Assembly (NCBI GenBank): GCA_003242605.1
Contig: QGUZ01000312.1
Location: 1 to 5,947 of the forward strand
Direction of reading: 5' to 3'
Origin: Actinomycetota bacterium
GTDB taxonomy: Bacteria; Actinomycetota; Actinomycetes; Streptosporangiales; Streptosporangiaceae
DNA length: 5,947 bases
How positions within the stretch are numbered: the stretch's first letter is position 1; every line of letters starts with the position of its first letter. This document shows, one piece after another, positions 5,293-5,947 of this stretch. A program made the position numbers and the translations under genes. The notes under the pieces were generated by a model. The model was given only the letters and a program-made list of their open reading frames with translations. It was not told where the DNA came from and made no database searches.

Positions 5293-5322
5293 CGGGCGCA
5301 CCCGCCCGGGGCCGCGCGGCCC
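5293..5322 (-). terminator. Tandem hairpins after the sigma-factor gene
   Basis: Just beyond the sigma-factor stop codon (5325-5327) lie two adjacent GC hairpins: the 14-base perfect palindrome GGGCCGCGCGGCCC (5309-5322), which can form a 5-bp stem with a 4-base loop, and CGGGCG-CACC-CGCCCG (5293-5308), a 6-bp stem with a 4-base loop. There is no U-tract, so this is either a U-less actinobacterial terminator or attenuator between the sigma gene and ndh, or a 3'-end stabiliser. The rest of the gap to ndh (5201-5292) shows no clear promoter. Confidence 0.35.
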
Positions 5323-5324
5323 GC

Positions 5325-5947
5325 TCAGGAGCGGTCCCGCTCGGCGGGCGCCTCGGCCATCAGCTCGGTGCGGAGCTGGTCGAGCACCTTGCGCAGGATC
5401 CGCGAGACGTGCATCTGCGAGATGTCGAACTCGGCGGCGATCTCGGCCTGGGTCATGTTGCCGAAGAACCGCAGCAGCAGGATGTTCTTCTCCCGCGGCG
5501 GCAGCTCGTCGATGAGCGGCTTGACCGCCTCCCGGTCGACGAGGGTGGCGAGCTCGTCGTCCTCGTCCGGGATCACGTCGCCCAGCGCGGCCGCGTCGTC
5601 GTCGGCGCCGAGCGGCGCGTCGAGCGACAGCGTGCTGTAGGCGGCCGACGCGTCGAGGGTGAGCAGCATCTCCTCCTCGGAGATGCGCATGCGCTCGGCG
5701 AGCTCGGCGATCGTGGGGAACCTGCCCAGCTCCTGGGTGAAGTCGGCGACCAGCCGGTTGAGCTCGGAGCGCCGCTCCTGGTAGAGCCGGGGCACCCGCA
5801 CCGCCCAGGTGCGGTCCCGGAAGTGGCGCTTGACCTCGCCGGTCATGGTGACCATCGCGTAGCCGCGGAAGCTGTGCCCGAGGCTGGGGTCGAACCCGTT
5901 GATCGCCTTCATCAGGCCGACGTAGGCCGCCTGGAGCAGATCCTCCA
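5325..5947 (-). CDS. SigB/SigF/SigG-group RNA polymerase sigma factor (partial, N-terminus beyond right edge)
   Basis: The frame is open to the right edge and gives the C-terminal 206 residues. The fragment begins inside conserved region 2 (EDLLQAAYVGLMKAINGFDP); region 2.4, which reads the promoter -10, follows at about residues 36-53 of the fragment (GEVKRHFRDRTWAVRVPR). Region 3 is 'ELGRFPTIAELAERMRISEE' (72-91), then the group-typical 'AYSTLSLDAP'. Region 4 is 'LPPREKNILLLRFFGNMTQA' (148-167) with the -35-reading HTH continuing through 'ISQMHVSRILRKV'. The patterns TGE(V/L)KRHFRD..WAVRVPR and ILLLRFFGNMTQ..IA....ISQMHVSR mark the stress and sporulation SigB/SigF group of actinobacteria and Bacillus, normally held by an RsbW/SpoIIAB-like anti-sigma kinase. 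No anti-sigma or anti-anti-sigma gene is visible downstream; any partner would be beyond the right edge. The exact paralogue cannot be named. The start codon is outside the window; ATG 5912 is internal because region 2 extends upstream of it. Confidence 0.92.
   Translation of the reverse strand, partial: EDLLQAAYVGLMKAINGFDPSLGHSFRGYAMVTMTGEVKRHFRDRTWAVRVPRLYQERRSELNRLVADFTQELGRFPTIAELAERMRISEEEMLLTLDASAAYSTLSLDAPLGADDDAAALGDVIPDEDDELATLVDREAVKPLIDELPPREKNILLLRFFGNMTQAEIAAEFDISQMHVSRILRKVLDQLRTELMAEAPAERDRS

Noticed and set aside
4031..5515. 494-residue plus-strand open frame antisense to ndh and the sigma factor
   Set aside because: The His/Gly/Val/Ala-rich composition is a mirror of ndh codon bias, and the frame crosses two real genes on the other strand.

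Overview
The window is very GC-rich DNA with strong G/C bias at third codon positions, small intergenic gaps and gene families typical of high-GC Actinomycetota. A CtpI-like P-type ATPase start, a SigB/SigF-group sigma factor, a type II NADH dehydrogenase and a membrane-tethered CHAP protein would fit a Streptosporangiales- or Streptomyces-like genome. That placement is an inference from protein style, since no rRNA or marker phylogeny is present. I see no tRNA, rRNA, CRISPR array, insertion sequence or prophage in the window.

Layout from left to right: (1) 1-398, minus strand, the N-terminal part of a protein running off the left edge, probably a CtpI-like cation P-type ATPase. (2) 399-613, a divergent regulatory gap with several dyads. 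(3) 614-2200, plus strand, a secreted phosphodiester glycosidase (NAGPA) domain protein with two SPOR-like repeats in front. (4) 2213-2683, minus strand, a small helix-turn-helix protein with an 'IPW...YDPE.GF..VP' second domain. (5) 2684-2992, a divergent 309-base regulatory gap with an unusual AT-rich patch and a 12-bp perfect palindrome. (6) 2993-3790, plus strand, a CHAP-domain protein with one C-terminal membrane segment and no signal peptide. (7) 3803-5200, minus strand, a type II NADH:quinone oxidoreductase. (8) 5325-5947, minus strand, the C-terminal 206 residues of a SigB/SigF/SigG-group sigma factor that enters from the right edge.

Two genes concern the cell surface (the NAGPA-domain protein and the CHAP protein). 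The HTH gene lies between them, convergent with the first and divergent from the second, so it is the obvious candidate local regulator. The sigma factor and ndh are co-directional, 124 bases apart, and may form one transcription unit (stress-response sigma factor followed by a respiratory enzyme). Both convergent junctions are 12 bases long and both carry an inverted repeat starting within about 2 bases of the plus-strand stop codon, which I read as possible bidirectional terminators.

I do not see a clear undescribed multi-gene system. The most interesting points are the unexplained regulatory architecture of the two divergent gaps, which share two octamers, the membrane topology problem of the CHAP protein, and the SPOR-duplicated NAGPA protein.
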